Positions 1-11,355 are shown, counted from the first letter of the stretch. The stretch is DNA of 64,000 bases from Bradyrhizobium manausense (GCF_018129685.1 NZ_JAFCLG010000012.1:1-64000); one strand, 5' to 3'. Notes: generated by a model not told the origin, from the letters alone. Numbers and translations are program-made.

Positions 1-3000
1 CTTGCGGACGGCAGCTACAGCATCAAGGCCAACGTCTCGGATGCGGCCGGCAACGCAGCGCCGACGGCGAGCCAGGCGATTGCGGTCGAGACGGTTGCTC
101 CGACGGTGTCGATCAGCACCACGGGCGCGACGACGAACCAGGCGACGCAGACGATATCCGGAACGGTGACCGCGGCCCCGGGCGAAGCTGCGGTCGGATC
201 GTCAGTGACATTGTTCGACACCGTGAACGGTGTCACCACCCAGGTCGGGACCGCGACGGTCGGCAGCGGCGGAGCCTGGAGCACCAGCGTGACGCTGGCG
301 GGCAACGGCAGCAACAGTATCGTGGCCAAGGACACCGATGCGGCCGGCAATACCGGCACAAGCTCGGCGGTAATATTCAACGCTGTTGCGGGGCGCTGGG
401 GTAATCCGTCAGGCGGAAGTTGGACCACTGCCGCGAACTGGAGCATTGGAACCGTTCCGGGCCCGAGCACCGACGTTGCGTTCGAACCCGTGGGAGCGAC
501 CTCGCTTTATGTTGTGACGATTCCCGCATCCGCAGTAATCGCCGTCAACACGATCACGTTGGACGACCCGAACGTCACCTTGCTCGACCAGGCAAATCTC
601 ACGATCACCGGCTCGCTGGTCGAGACCGCCGGGAATTTCGAAATTTCAAACGGCGGATCGCTTTCGGTCGGCGGCGGTGCCTCCCTGCTGATCGATTTTG
701 CCGGATCGGGCGGCAGTCTTGTTCTCGGCTCGTCGCCGGGATTTTCCGGAACCATTGACGCGATCTCGACCGCGACCGGCGCGGTGACGATTTCCGGCTC
801 CGGAAACGTAACAACAACCAGCGGCGACGCAGTCGATCTGCAAGGCTCGAGCGGAACGCTGGCGAGCCCGGCCAGTCTGAAGGTTTCACTCACCGGCACG
901 ATCACGGGTGCCGCCAACGGCATCCTCGTCGTCCAGAACGCGGTTGGAGATGTCGAGGTCGATTCCGCCGCGTCCGTTGTGGGCGGAGCAGGTAACGGGA
1001 TTCTGGCCGAGATCGGCGCCACCGGTAGCGGCAACATCACGGTGAACGCGACCGGAAGCGTGAGCGGAAGCGGCACCGGCATGAACGGCGTGCTGGCCGA
1101 AAATCTCGATGCCTCGAACGTCGGCAACGTCACGGTGACCGCAACTGGCGGGGCCAGCGGCAATGTGTTTGGCATCGAAGCTTTGACCTATGGCAACGGC
1201 AAAGTTTCGGTCGAGGCAGGCGGTGCGGTTACCTCAAGCAAGCAATATGGCATTCGCGCACAGAGCTACGGCAGTGGCAACGTCTCGGTCGTCACGGATG
1301 CGGGGTCCACCATCAACTCGGCTGGGTCCGGCATCAACGCGATCAACCAGGATCCAATCATCGCTTCAGGCGTCGGCACCACCGTTTCCGTCACGGCAAA
1401 CGGAACCATCAATTTCGGCGCAACCCTGAATTTGAGTGGCGCCGCACCCTCGGGAATTGTTGCGGGCTTTTACGGTGTCAACGGAACGACGAATACCGCC
1501 ATCAACGGCAATGTCCTCGTCACGAACTTCGCCGATATCACGCAGACCAGCGGCTTCATCGGCTACGGCATCGACGCCTATAACGATGGGAACGGCAACG
1601 TCACCGTGAATGACGCAGCCGGGACCAACGTCTCGTCAATGCAGAACGGCATCCTCGCCTCCCTGAGCGGAGGCACCGGTGATGTCGCCGTCACCGTCGG
1701 CACCGGTGCGACGATCACCGCTAAGTCCGGCACCGGCATTGATGCCCATACCAGCAGCGTCGGCAAGGTCAACGTGGTGATGGCCGCGGGCGATATTATC
1801 AATTCCAAGGGTGATGGCATCAGCGCCTACAATCAGGCAGCGGCAATTTCGTCCGCCGCCGGCAGCACAATCAGTGTTTCCGCCTATGGCACCATCAATT
1901 CGGGGCCAACGCTGAACGGCAACGGGACCCAACCGGCAGGGATCCTCGTCACCTATAAGGGAGGCGTGAACAACACGCCGAACGCGAACGTTTTTGGCTC
2001 GGTGACCATCGACAATTTCGCCAACGTGAACGCAGGCGGTGGCGATGGCATTCGTGCCTCCGACTACGGCATCGGCGACGTCACCATCACCGACGAGGCC
2101 AATACGACGATCATTGCTCCGCGCGGGTACGGCGTTCGCGAGAACAACTACGGCTCAGGCAGCGAGTCGGTGACGACGTCGGCCGGCGACTTGATCATTT
2201 CAGGTTCGGGCGGCATCAACCTGACGCATCAAGGAACGGCGGTGCCGATTGCGGCCAATAGCTCAATTAGAGTGGTCGCTCACGGTACGGTCTTTTCCGG
2301 GACGGTCCTGAATTCATCCGGCTCGCAGCCGCAAGGTATCGTCGCGGGCTATTATGGAGCCAACGGGACCACAAACAATTCGATCAATGGAACGGTCTCG
2401 ATCGACAACTACGCCAATGTCGTCGCGGCTGCGGGCTACGCCGTTCAGGCCTACAATTGGGGCAGCGGCCCGGTCACCGTCACTGAGGAGTCCGGGACTT
2501 CGATCATCGGTGCGCAATACGGCATCGGCGCGTACTCTCTTGGCACCAGCAGTCCGGCGACTGCGATCACCAATAGCGCGACGCCCATATCGAGCGCGAC
2601 CTTGAGTTTCGCGTCCGTGCCGTCGTCGGTCTTGGCTGGTATGACCGTCTATGACGTCACGACCGGCAAGAGTATCGGCACGGTGGCCTCGACGACCGGT
2701 AGCACGATTACGCTGACGGCGAACGCGTCCAACGTCGTTGCCAGCGGCGACACGTTGTCGTTCGGAGATGTGAATATCAACGTCCTCAGCGGCGCGATGA
2801 TCGCCGCAGGCGCGCAGTATGGCCAGGCCGGCATTGCGGCTAGTACAAATAACGCCGGCAACATTGTGGTCACGACCGCGACTGGCGACATCATAGAGTC
2901 CGGAGGCCGCGGCATCACGCTCAACAACGGGGCGACAAGCGCACCAGCCTCCAGCCAAATCTTGACGACCATATACGGGACGATCAACTCCGGATTCGGT

Positions 3001-6000
3001 GGCGGTGGCGCTACCCCCGGTGGCGTCTGGGCCGGCTACAACGGCGGAACGGGCACGTTTCACGCCGGGGTTGCGGGCAATGTCACGATCGATAACTTTG
3101 CAACGATCAACGCGGCCGCGGGCGCCGGGATCGGCACCTATAATTTCGGCGTCGGCAATATCAGCGTGACTGTGGAGACGACATCCGCGATTGCTGCCCC
3201 ATATCAGGCCGTGTCTGCGTTTGCGCAGGGCGGCGGGAGTGTCACGGTCGTCAATAAGGGGATCATTACCTCATCGACCGGGACCGGCATTGCGGTCGGA
3301 ACGGGCAGCAGCCTTGCAGGCGCAGGCAGCGGTATCCTCTCCATCGCCAATACCGGGGCCAAGGATCCGAGTGGGAACTTCACGTCGGGAATCATCCAGG
3401 CCTTGGGTGCTTCCATCAACGCCGGCGGCATTACGGCTGTCGTGCAAATCAACAATGCCAGCACGCAATCCAGCACTTTCACCAACTCCGGACTCGTTCG
3501 CTCGACCCTCTATAGTGCCGGGAGCCCACTGAATTGGGCGATCTCGTCTTATTACGGTGGAAACGCTGCAAACACGGGGGCGGCGACCGTCACCAATTCC
3601 GGCGTGATCTCCGGTAACGTCAGCTTGAATGCGGTCTCCTCGGATCCGTTGCACCCCTCTTCCTTCCAGAACCTGGTGGGCGGCGTTTGGAACATCCTGG
3701 GGGCGAATTTCTTCAACGGCACAGCCTCAATCACGAACTCCGGGACCATCAATATCGCGGGCCCAAGCCGGATCAGTGGGAGTGCGCTTTCAATTGACAA
3801 CAGCGGTGTTGTCGACGTTGCCCCAACGGCTGTTGCCCGGATCGAAGTCGCTGTAAAAGGCGGGGGCAGTTTTGACATCGGCGCGCAGGCGGGCCTTGAA
3901 TTCGTAGCCGCGGTTGCCGCGGGGCAGACGGTCTCCTTTGGCGGTGAGCAAGGCCTGCTCATTCTGGATGCTCCGTCGACCTTCGGCGCTTCGATCGTCG
4001 GAGCCGTCGCCGGAGATATCATCCAGGCTGGCCCCGGCTACACACCGCCGTCGGGCTTTAGCAGCTTCTCAGGCAATCTTTGGCTCATGCTGCCGACGTC
4101 ATCGCCGACGGTGTTGACGGGGTCCTTGGGCTCGCAATCGCTCAACCCGGCGCTGGCGCAGCAGTTCGTCCAATTATCCTCCGCGACGATTTCCTCAAGC
4201 ACTGCGAGTGGCCTGAACATTTTCGCGTTTGACAGCGACCCGACGCACACGCTGTTCACCTCGATCGACCAGTCTTCGTCGATCCTCGTGACCGGCTCAT
4301 TTACCGGCGCTAACTTCGCAACGGATGGTGCCAACATCGCCGTCTTTAATGCGGGCGTTATCTCATCCACAGCCGGTATCGGTCTGTCGGCGACCTCTGG
4401 ATCTGGGGCGACCACGATCGATGATTTCGCCAGCATCAGCGGTCTGACCGGGATCCGAGCCGTGGCCGGGGGAGCAGCTTACACCAACGCTGCGACGCCG
4501 ACCACGAGCAATACGCTCAACTTCACGAGCACACCGGGATCAATTGTCGCTGGTCTCTCCGTCTATGACGAAACGACCGGAAAGAGCATCGGGACGGTAC
4601 AATCGACAACGAGCACGACGGTCGTCCTGGCTGCTAACGCAGCGAATGCCGTCGGAAATGGCGACACGCTATCCTTCGGTGCGCCAACCCTGGTTACGAA
4701 TGCTGCAACTTCGATCCAAAGCAATATCTTGAGTCTTATTGCGACGCCGTCATGGGTTGTGCCCGGCACGTCGGTCTATGACGAAACGACCGGGAAGGTC
4801 ATAGGTACAGTGTCATCGACGAAGGCGACGACGGCGACCCTGACCGCGAATGCTGCCAACCCGGTCGGCAACGGCGATACGCTCGCTTTCGCCGGGCCAA
4901 TATCGATCAACGTCGGACAATCCGCCCTCGTCAGCGGACCGACCGCGACCCCCAACGCTGCGACCACGACTGCCAGCAATACGTTGAGCTTTGCGTCGTC
5001 TTTGTCGTGGATTGCAGCCGGCATGACTGTTTATGACGTGACCACCGGCCAGGCTGTTGGCACGGTGTCCTCGACGTCGGGCACGACGGTGACGCTGACC
5101 GCAAATGCAGCCAGTCCGGTCGGCCCTAGCGAAATGTTGTCGTTCCTGGCATCGGGATCGCAAGGAATCGTTGCCCAGTCGTCCTCTGGCAGCGTCAATG
5201 TGAACACGGGGTCGCTGGTCAACATCGTTGCTGGCGGTAACGGCATCAACGTTCAAAATCGGGGCAAGCTCGTTGCGCCCAGCGCGTTGACTGTGGACGC
5301 AGCCGGCAACATCTCCTCCGGCCTGGTCAGCGGAGGCGGGCCCGCGGCAATTCAGGTCGGTTATTTCGGCGGAACAAGTGCGCCGTCGAGCATTCCAAAC
5401 CCGCCATTGTCGGGGATCTTTGGCGATGTGACGATCGACAGCGCCGCCACGATCGCCGCATACACGGGCGGCGGCATCAACGCGTTCACTTATGGAACAG
5501 GCAATATCTCTGCCTCCAACTCGGGTTCGATCACGGCCACGGCGGCAGGCAATACCAACGGTGCGGCCGATCCGATCACAGGTCTCTTCAATCCAACCAC
5601 AGCCCAAGTGGGCATCAACGTCGTCAACTACGGTGGCGGCAACGTCACACTCGTTACCACCGGCTCGGTTACTTCGGGAAGCACCGGAATCTATGCATCG
5701 AACGCGGCCGTAGGATCCCAGACGACGCCCGTCGGAACGCATGCGTCGCCGGTTGCTGTCACCGTTGTTGCGAACGGCCCGATCAATTCCGGTCCTTATC
5801 TACCCAACGGCGGAAACGCTCCGGGCGGCATTATCGTCAACATCGATCCGGGCAACATCCTTGGCTACAATGGCTATGTCGATGGCGATCTCCTTGTGAG
5901 CGCCTCCGGAAGCAGCATCAACGCTCAGGCGGGAGATGGCATCCGTGCAATCAACCACGGCCAGGGCAACGTTACGGTCTATATTGGCAACAACGAGACG

Positions 6001-9000
6001 ATTACAGCACTTAATACCGCCACCGGCGCATCGGCAAACCTTTCACCTTACGCTATCCAACTGATTGCTGATGGTCCTGGTGACATAAACGTGTCGACAT
6101 CGAGCGGCGATGTCATCTCGTCTGGCAGCTCGGCGATCAACGCGACCCAGCAAGCCACCGCGATCGCTACGGCGGCCAACGTCCGTGTTGCGGTCAATGC
6201 AGCGGGCACGATCAACGCCGGCAACATCCAAAACGACAGCGGGGGCACACCGGCCGCCATCAATGCCGGGTTCTACAACGCTGGTGCAGCGGCACCGAAT
6301 GTCAACGGCACTGTAATCATCAACAATTCGGCGACCGTCGTCGCCGCCGCTCGAGGTCTATCCGGGTACAACTACGGAAACGGCGACGTCACCATCAATG
6401 ACAGCGCCAATGTGACCGTTACCGGCGACAATGTTAGGGCTAGCTCGACCACAACGACAACCACTCAGGTTGCGGAATACGGCATCCAGGCAGCCACTTG
6501 GGGAGAAGGTAGCGGCAAGGTTGCGGTCAACGTCTATTCGGGAGCGATCAGCGCAACCGCGACGCCTACCGGCACCGTCGCCGCCGGAACCTTGACGTCG
6601 AGCGCGACGCTTAGCTTCGGCTCGACGCCGTCGGGGATTGTGGCTGGCATGACTGCTTACGACGTGACGACCGGTCGCGCTGTCGGAACCGTATCTGCCA
6701 CGGCCGGAACGACCGTGACGCTCGCATCGAACGCGGTTGCGCCGGTTGCAAATGGCGACATGTTGTCGTTCTTCGCGGCGATCACCGGCTCAGCTGCTGC
6801 GGCGACGTCGACCTCGAGTGCGACGCTCAATCTTGGTTCGACACCATCTGGAATCGCGGCCGGCATGACGGTGTACGATCTCGCCAACGGTCAGGCAGTC
6901 GGCACCGTGTCTTCGACCACGGGGACGACGGTCGCATTGACTGCCAACGCTGCTGCGGCCGTCGCGAGCGGCGATGTTCTTTCCTTCACGACGCCGATTA
7001 CACATCAGGTTTATGCTGTCTTCGCAGAGAGCACCGATAGCGGCAATATCTCGGTCACTACCAGCCCCGGCACGAGCATCTACTCGAGCGGAGTTGGAAT
7101 AAACGCCACCAACCAGGGATCGCCAATTGCGCTTGCCACACTGACTGCGACCACGACCGCCGCGACCGCGACCACAAGCCATACCTTGAATTTCGCGACG
7201 GCTCCGACGTGGATCACGCTTGGTGCACCTGTCTACGATGTCACTACCGGGAAGGCGATCGGCACGGTGTCATCAACCAATGCTACGACGGTGACCTTGA
7301 CGGCGAACGCGGCAAATGCGGTCAACCAAGGTGATTCGCTATCGTTCGCTCAGCTTGTAACCACAAATGCCTCAACTCCAACTTCAAGCAATACCCTGAC
7401 ATTCACTTCCACGCCGGCCTGGATCGCGACCGGCATGACGGTCTACGACATCACTACAGGCAAGACCGTTGGTACGGTGTTGTCAACGACGGGCACGACT
7501 GTGACGCTTGCGGCCAACGCGGCCACCCCTGTTGGCAATGGAGACGCGCTCGCGTTTCCCGAGATTGCCACCGCTACGGCTGCGACCTCGACGTCAAGTC
7601 AGACGCTTAGCCTTGCCGTGACGCCATCATGGATCGAAACCGGCATGACTGTCTATGATGACACGACCGGTGCCGCGATCGGCACGGTTTTATCGACGAC
7701 GGGCACCACGGTCGTGTTGGCGGCCAATGCGTCCAGCGCGGTCGCTAGCGGGGACGTGCTGTCGTTCGCATCAAGCTCAATCGTGGTGACATCAAGTTCC
7801 ACGATCACTTCCGGAAATGTGCTGACGGGTACCGGAGCTCCGCCAGCCGGCATCATCGCATCCTATCTGGGGGGCGACGCTATTCCCGCAGTGACCCCGG
7901 TCATCGGCGTCGACGGCTCCGTGACCGTCAATAATTTCGGTAACATCACGGCGGCGGCCGGAGACGGAATTCGAGCTGTTACTTACGGCATCGGCGACAT
8001 CACCGTTAATGACGGTGCGGGGACGATCACAGCTCTTGGCGGGCCCACCCCCACGAACGGCTTCGGCGACGGTATCGATGCAAGAGCCTGGGGGCCAGGT
8101 AACATCTTGGTGACAACGACTAGCAGCGTGACGATCAATGCGGGTAGTTCAGGCATCTCGGCCGTAAACTATGCTCCATCGACCGGCAACAGCTACGCAG
8201 TTCCGTCGACCAGCCAGATTACGGTCATAGCCTATGGTACGATCAACTCAGGTTTGATCCCGACTCTCAGCGGCGGCGCACCTGCAGGCATTCTGGCCGG
8301 ATATAATCCAGGTGTTTCCGGCTCGAACCCGGTTGATGCCGTCAATCCGCTCGTCGCGGGCAACGTTCTCGTCCAGGATTACGCGTCGATCACTACTGCG
8401 GCGGGAACCGATGGTATCCGGGCATTCAACTATGGCACCGGGTCAGTCAGCGTTATCGTCGAAGCAGGTGCGACGATCGCCAACGCGCAATATGGCGTGG
8501 CAGGTTTCGCATATGGCGGCGGCAACGTCAGCATTACCAATTATGCCAGCATCAGCGGCACGGCGGCAGCGATCGATGCCGGAGCCGCTGGCGCTGGCGC
8601 GATCCTGATCGACAATTACGGAACGGTTGCGGATGCCGTAGTTTCAAGTGCAGCTGCGGTCACTCTCGACAACCAGAGCGGCGGAATCTGGACTGTCACC
8701 AACCACAGCTCTTTCGCGAGCCCGACGACGCTGATCAACAATGGGTCGTTTGCCATCAACGGCACTGCGTTGATGGTCAGCGGCCTATCCGGCACCGGGA
8801 CCATCTCGGTGAGCAACAACGGATCGCTCGAGGTCGGAACGACCGGCGGTGCTGCGGCCGGCAGCATCACCATCGATAGCGGGGTGACGGCAACCCTGGC
8901 CGGCACCTATGGCTCGACGAGCTTTGTCGACAATGGCACCGTCGTCTTGAATGGGGCAACGTCGCTCACTGTTCTCAGTGGGAGCGGTCAGATCGAGATT

Positions 9001-10341
9001 GGGGTCGGCGCAAACCTGACGATCGCCTCGGTCGCGGCATCGGCGCCTTCGATTGCCTTCCAGGAATCCGGCACATTGACATTGTCGAGCGCGGATCTCG
9101 ACGGGACGCTCACTTTCTCGCCCACCATTTTGGGTCTCGATGGCACCGACAAGCTCGACTTCATCGACCCCACCAGCTCGATCACGAGCGCATTTTGGAA
9201 CGCCAACATCCTCACTCTCGAGAGCGGGGCGACTCCCGTCGCTTATCTGCACCTATCCGGTAACTACGCCAATTCGACCTTCACAGTGACTCACGCCAAT
9301 GGCATCAGCCAGATCGTCGATCCGCCGGCAGCCAGACATGTCATAACGGATGGTGCTCTGCTTGAGCTGAGTGCGCCAAGCTCCGATAAGGTCAGTTTCG
9401 CAGGTGCGGGTGTACTTGTGCTCGATCAACCCGCGAGCTACGCGGGGCAGATCTCCGGCTTCTCGAACTCCGACGTGCTGACACTGAAGGGCTTCGACGC
9501 AGCCCATACGACAGCGGACGCGAGCTATAATCAACAGAACGACACCACGGCCCTCACTGTCAGTGACACATCCGACCATCACGCAGTGTCTCTGATTCTA
9601 GACGGGGGCTATTCCTCGACCACATTCAACCTGACGGCTCACGAGAACGGTGGTGTCGATATCACGACTTCGCCGGAGACGGTGCCCGTTGGTGGAGAGC
9701 TCGAGTTGAATCGTGCATCGAGCGACACCATCACTTTCCGAGGCGGAACAGGCATTCTTGTGATCGACCAGCCTCAGAGCTTCACTGGGGACATTGCCAA
9801 GTTTGCTGGCACGGCGCCCGACGAGGTGCATTCTGATGTTATTGATGTTCGCAATATCGATTACGAATCGTCAAATTTCGAAGAGGCATACAATGCTTCC
9901 ACGGGTGTTCTTAGCTTAACCGACGGCTTTCACAGCGCGACCATCAGATTCGATGATTTCCATGGCACGCTAAACTTTGCTTCTGACAATCGTGGCGGTA
10001 CGTTGATTACCGATCCGCCCGCGACGTCGGTGCCGCCAAGCGATGCCCCAGCGATTGCAAATAGCGATCAATTTGTGTTCAAGACCTTTGCCGGGGGGCA
10101 GCTAGCTTCCGAACACTCAGGACGGAGCGAGAACGTCGACTTTGAGCATCGTGCCTCAGACCCCAGTGATCTCGCCGGCTTTAAAATGTGGCTATTTGAT
10201 CACAAGACCTCTTCGGCAGAAGATTCGTTGATCAATTCGAATTTAGACAGAGAGCACATTGACGCGGACATGATGCTTCTGAAGAAGGTGGCGTTGGTAA
10301 GCGTGCACTCCAACGATTTTGTGTTGCCCATTGCGAGCTGA
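1..10341 (+). CDS. Giant repetitive beta-helix/Ig-like surface protein, 5' end outside window
   Basis: The reading frame is open from base 1, so the true start lies upstream and at least 3,446 residues are visible. The first ~120 residues are a bacterial Ig-like repeat. A short segment with the signature SWTTAANWS-GTVPGP follows (about bases 400-480), then a very long Gly/Asn/Thr/Ser-rich region whose ~130-residue units carry phrases such as GNVSVTT, GSGINA, YGTINSG and GIVAGYYG, as expected of a right-handed parallel beta-helix. Nine ~70-residue modules interrupt this region (listed separately). Three copies of a motif like GVLVLDQPASYAGQI occur toward the C-terminus (near 3950, 9400 and 9750). 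The last ~100 residues are non-repetitive, with no autotransporter barrel and no obvious anchor. I infer a secreted or surface adhesin-like protein. Its function and export route are not shown. The TGA stop is at 10339-10341. Confidence 0.85.
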   Translation, partial: LADGSYSIKANVSDAAGNAAPTASQAIAVETVAPTVSISTTGATTNQATQTISGTVTAAPGEAAVGSSVTLFDTVNGVTTQVGTATVGSGGAWSTSVTLAGNGSNSIVAKDTDAAGNTGTSSAVIFNAVAGRWGNPSGGSWTTAANWSIGTVPGPSTDVAFEPVGATSLYVVTIPASAVIAVNTITLDDPNVTLLDQANLTITGSLVETAGNFEISNGGSLSVGGGASLLIDFAGSGGSLVLGSSPGFSGTIDAISTATGAVTISGSGNVTTTSGDAVDLQGSSGTLASPASLKVSLTGTITGAANGILVVQNAVGDVEVDSAASVVGGAGNGILAEIGATGSGNITVNATGSVSGSGTGMNGVLAENLDASNVGNVTVTATGGASGNVFGIEALTYGNGKVSVEAGGAVTSSKQYGIRAQSYGSGNVSVVTDAGSTINSAGSGINAINQDPIIASGVGTTVSVTANGTINFGATLNLSGAAPSGIVAGFYGVNGTTNTAINGNVLVTNFADITQTSGFIGYGIDAYNDGNGNVTVNDAAGTNVSSMQNGILASLSGGTGDVAVTVGTGATITAKSGTGIDAHTSSVGKVNVVMAAGDIINSKGDGISAYNQAAAISSAAGSTISVSAYGTINSGPTLNGNGTQPAGILVTYKGGVNNTPNANVFGSVTIDNFANVNAGGGDGIRASDYGIGDVTITDEANTTIIAPRGYGVRENNYGSGSESVTTSAGDLIISGSGGINLTHQGTAVPIAANSSIRVVAHGTVFSGTVLNSSGSQPQGIVAGYYGANGTTNNSINGTVSIDNYANVVAAAGYAVQAYNWGSGPVTVTEESGTSIIGAQYGIGAYSLGTSSPATAITNSATPISSATLSFASVPSSVLAGMTVYDVTTGKSIGTVASTTGSTITLTANASNVVASGDTLSFGDVNINVLSGAMIAAGAQYGQAGIAASTNNAGNIVVTTATGDIIESGGRGITLNNGATSAPASSQILTTIYGTINSGFGGGGATPGGVWAGYNGGTGTFHAGVAGNVTIDNFATINAAAGAGIGTYNFGVGNISVTVETTSAIAAPYQAVSAFAQGGGSVTVVNKGIITSSTGTGIAVGTGSSLAGAGSGILSIANTGAKDPSGNFTSGIIQALGASINAGGITAVVQINNASTQSSTFTNSGLVRSTLYSAGSPLNWAISSYYGGNAANTGAATVTNSGVISGNVSLNAVSSDPLHPSSFQNLVGGVWNILGANFFNGTASITNSGTINIAGPSRISGSALSIDNSGVVDVAPTAVARIEVAVKGGGSFDIGAQAGLEFVAAVAAGQTVSFGGEQGLLILDAPSTFGASIVGAVAGDIIQAGPGYTPPSGFSSFSGNLWLMLPTSSPTVLTGSLGSQSLNPALAQQFVQLSSATISSSTASGLNIFAFDSDPTHTLFTSIDQSSSILVTGSFTGANFATDGANIAVFNAGVISSTAGIGLSATSGSGATTIDDFASISGLTGIRAVAGGAAYTNAATPTTSNTLNFTSTPGSIVAGLSVYDETTGKSIGTVQSTTSTTVVLAANAANAVGNGDTLSFGAPTLVTNAATSIQSNILSLIATPSWVVPGTSVYDETTGKVIGTVSSTKATTATLTANAANPVGNGDTLAFAGPISINVGQSALVSGPTATPNAATTTASNTLSFASSLSWIAAGMTVYDVTTGQAVGTVSSTSGTTVTLTANAASPVGPSEMLSFLASGSQGIVAQSSSGSVNVNTGSLVNIVAGGNGINVQNRGKLVAPSALTVDAAGNISSGLVSGGGPAAIQVGYFGGTSAPSSIPNPPLSGIFGDVTIDSAATIAAYTGGGINAFTYGTGNISASNSGSITATAAGNTNGAADPITGLFNPTTAQVGINVVNYGGGNVTLVTTGSVTSGSTGIYASNAAVGSQTTPVGTHASPVAVTVVANGPINSGPYLPNGGNAPGGIIVNIDPGNILGYNGYVDGDLLVSASGSSINAQAGDGIRAINHGQGNVTVYIGNNETITALNTATGASANLSPYAIQLIADGPGDINVSTSSGDVISSGSSAINATQQATAIATAANVRVAVNAAGTINAGNIQNDSGGTPAAINAGFYNAGAAAPNVNGTVIINNSATVVAAARGLSGYNYGNGDVTINDSANVTVTGDNVRASSTTTTTTQVAEYGIQAATWGEGSGKVAVNVYSGAISATATPTGTVAAGTLTSSATLSFGSTPSGIVAGMTAYDVTTGRAVGTVSATAGTTVTLASNAVAPVANGDMLSFFAAITGSAAAATSTSSATLNLGSTPSGIAAGMTVYDLANGQAVGTVSSTTGTTVALTANAAAAVASGDVLSFTTPITHQVYAVFAESTDSGNISVTTSPGTSIYSSGVGINATNQGSPIALATLTATTTAATATTSHTLNFATAPTWITLGAPVYDVTTGKAIGTVSSTNATTVTLTANAANAVNQGDSLSFAQLVTTNASTPTSSNTLTFTSTPAWIATGMTVYDITTGKTVGTVLSTTGTTVTLAANAATPVGNGDALAFPEIATATAATSTSSQTLSLAVTPSWIETGMTVYDDTTGAAIGTVLSTTGTTVVLAANASSAVASGDVLSFASSSIVVTSSSTITSGNVLTGTGAPPAGIIASYLGGDAIPAVTPVIGVDGSVTVNNFGNITAAAGDGIRAVTYGIGDITVNDGAGTITALGGPTPTNGFGDGIDARAWGPGNILVTTTSSVTINAGSSGISAVNYAPSTGNSYAVPSTSQITVIAYGTINSGLIPTLSGGAPAGILAGYNPGVSGSNPVDAVNPLVAGNVLVQDYASITTAAGTDGIRAFNYGTGSVSVIVEAGATIANAQYGVAGFAYGGGNVSITNYASISGTAAAIDAGAAGAGAILIDNYGTVADAVVSSAAAVTLDNQSGGIWTVTNHSSFASPTTLINNGSFAINGTALMVSGLSGTGTISVSNNGSLEVGTTGGAAAGSITIDSGVTATLAGTYGSTSFVDNGTVVLNGATSLTVLSGSGQIEIGVGANLTIASVAASAPSIAFQESGTLTLSSADLDGTLTFSPTILGLDGTDKLDFIDPTSSITSAFWNANILTLESGATPVAYLHLSGNYANSTFTVTHANGISQIVDPPAARHVITDGALLELSAPSSDKVSFAGAGVLVLDQPASYAGQISGFSNSDVLTLKGFDAAHTTADASYNQQNDTTALTVSDTSDHHAVSLILDGGYSSTTFNLTAHENGGVDITTSPETVPVGGELELNRASSDTITFRGGTGILVIDQPQSFTGDIAKFAGTAPDEVHSDVIDVRNIDYESSNFEEAYNASTGVLSLTDGFHSATIRFDDFHGTLNFASDNRGGTLITDPPATSVPPSDAPAIANSDQFVFKTFAGGQLASEHSGRSENVDFEHRASDPSDLAGFKMWLFDHKTSSAEDSLINSNLDREHIDADMMLLKKVALVSVHSNDFVLPIAS
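2571..7770 (+). repeat. Nine dispersed copies of a ~70-residue YDVTTG-type module
   Basis: Nine copies of a ~207-210-bp unit lie inside the giant gene, near 2571, 4486, 4693, 4951, 6583, 6790, 7150, 7360 and 7570. Each encodes approximately S-N-T-L-x-F, then W/G-I-x-x-GMTVYDVTTGKxIGTV, SSTTGTTVTLTANAA and a final xGDxLSF. Copies are isolated, paired or in threes, and are set between beta-helix units. The pattern suggests small beta-sandwich inserts spread by intragenic duplication. Boundaries are approximate. Confidence 0.8.
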
Positions 10342-10388
10342 TTGTGGTCGTTGAAGTCGCCGAACAGTGGGGTTTTGGAGGATTAACA

Positions 10389-10607
10389 TTGGAGCCGTCA
10401 CTTGATCTTCTCGAAGTTCGCCGAGAACTGATAACGCTGCGCTCCCGTTATTCGCACGAGGTCAACGTCACTATTGTAATTAACAAATTACTTGCAAAAA
10501 TTGCTCATTTGCGCGAACCGGAAAATATACAGCATGAGAAGCGCCTTCAAGAGATTATAGCCAAGACTGTGCATGCCGTCGAAGACATGTCTTCATACAG
10601 GTTCTGA
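10389..10607 (+). CDS. Small helical hypothetical protein (72 aa)
   Basis: The frame is open from a GTG at 10344, but a strong GGAGGA at 10377-10382 lies 6 nt before a TTG at 10389, so I chose that start. The 72-residue product begins (M)EPSLDLLEVRREL and is charged and probably all alpha-helical, with heptad-like Leu/Ile spacing and no Cys, signal peptide or membrane segment. It begins 47 bp after the stop of the giant gene on the same strand and may share its transcript. I do not recognise the family. The clear ribosome-binding site is the main support for a real gene. Confidence 0.55.
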   Translation: MEPSLDLLEVRRELITLRSRYSHEVNVTIVINKLLAKIAHLREPENIQHEKRLQEIIAKTVHAVEDMSSYRF

Positions 10608-11355
10608 GCACGAAGTCCGTGCCTCTGCGCCAAAGTTCATTGGTTTGCGAAGAACCTGCGACATGTACGAAGATTTATTGGTGCAATTTATGGTTCTGGC
10701 CTAAACAGAGCTGCCGATAGGGTCTCGTCGTTGTGAAGCGCTCATATCGGAGGAGGCGATCGACTCAGTTGCGCCCGGGCACGACAGACGGAGCTCTCAA
10801 CCCCCAGAAGAGTCACATTGCAGGTTCTAAGATTGGGTGACCATTCTAGACGACCGTCGCCCGGTCGAACTCTATGCTGGCGCGTGCCTAAAGCTTGGCC
10901 GGGTGATTTCAAAAGTCTCGGTACTCGCTTCGACCGACATAATATTATTCGTGCGCATGGCCTCGGAAGCATAGTCGGGACAGCTACTGTTTTCGGCCTA
11001 TCGGCGGCTTCTTGTTCAATCGGCGAGCTTTCGTGCTATAGTTTGCATGCGGTCGGTGCCCGCCGGTCGCCAATAATTTTAGTTTCTACTGCCGCCGGCC
11101 AAAAGTCGGCGGAGTTTTCTTTGCCGAATTATAGCAGGACTTTCGATCGGTAGCCTGCCCGAGTGCAAGGTGCAATCTGATTGTGCGGTAGCGTTTATGT
11201 TGACGAGGATTGAGTTGGTTAATATGAGCGGCCACTCAAGCTCGTTGACCGCCGTACGTTCGTCTGCGGTAAGGCGGACCGCAGATACGCAGATCGTCCT
11301 TGCGTCAATCAATCCATCAACTGAGAATGACATCTTCATGCAATCAATTTGGTTT
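10608..11355. other. Gene-poor stretch, nothing convincing
   Basis: About 750 bp between the small hypothetical gene and the left end of the phage-derived island. Base composition is more AT-rich than the flanks. Short open frames exist on both strands, but none has a recognisable product or a good ribosome-binding site. No RNA gene, insertion-sequence end or attachment-site duplication was recognised. Confidence 0.4.
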
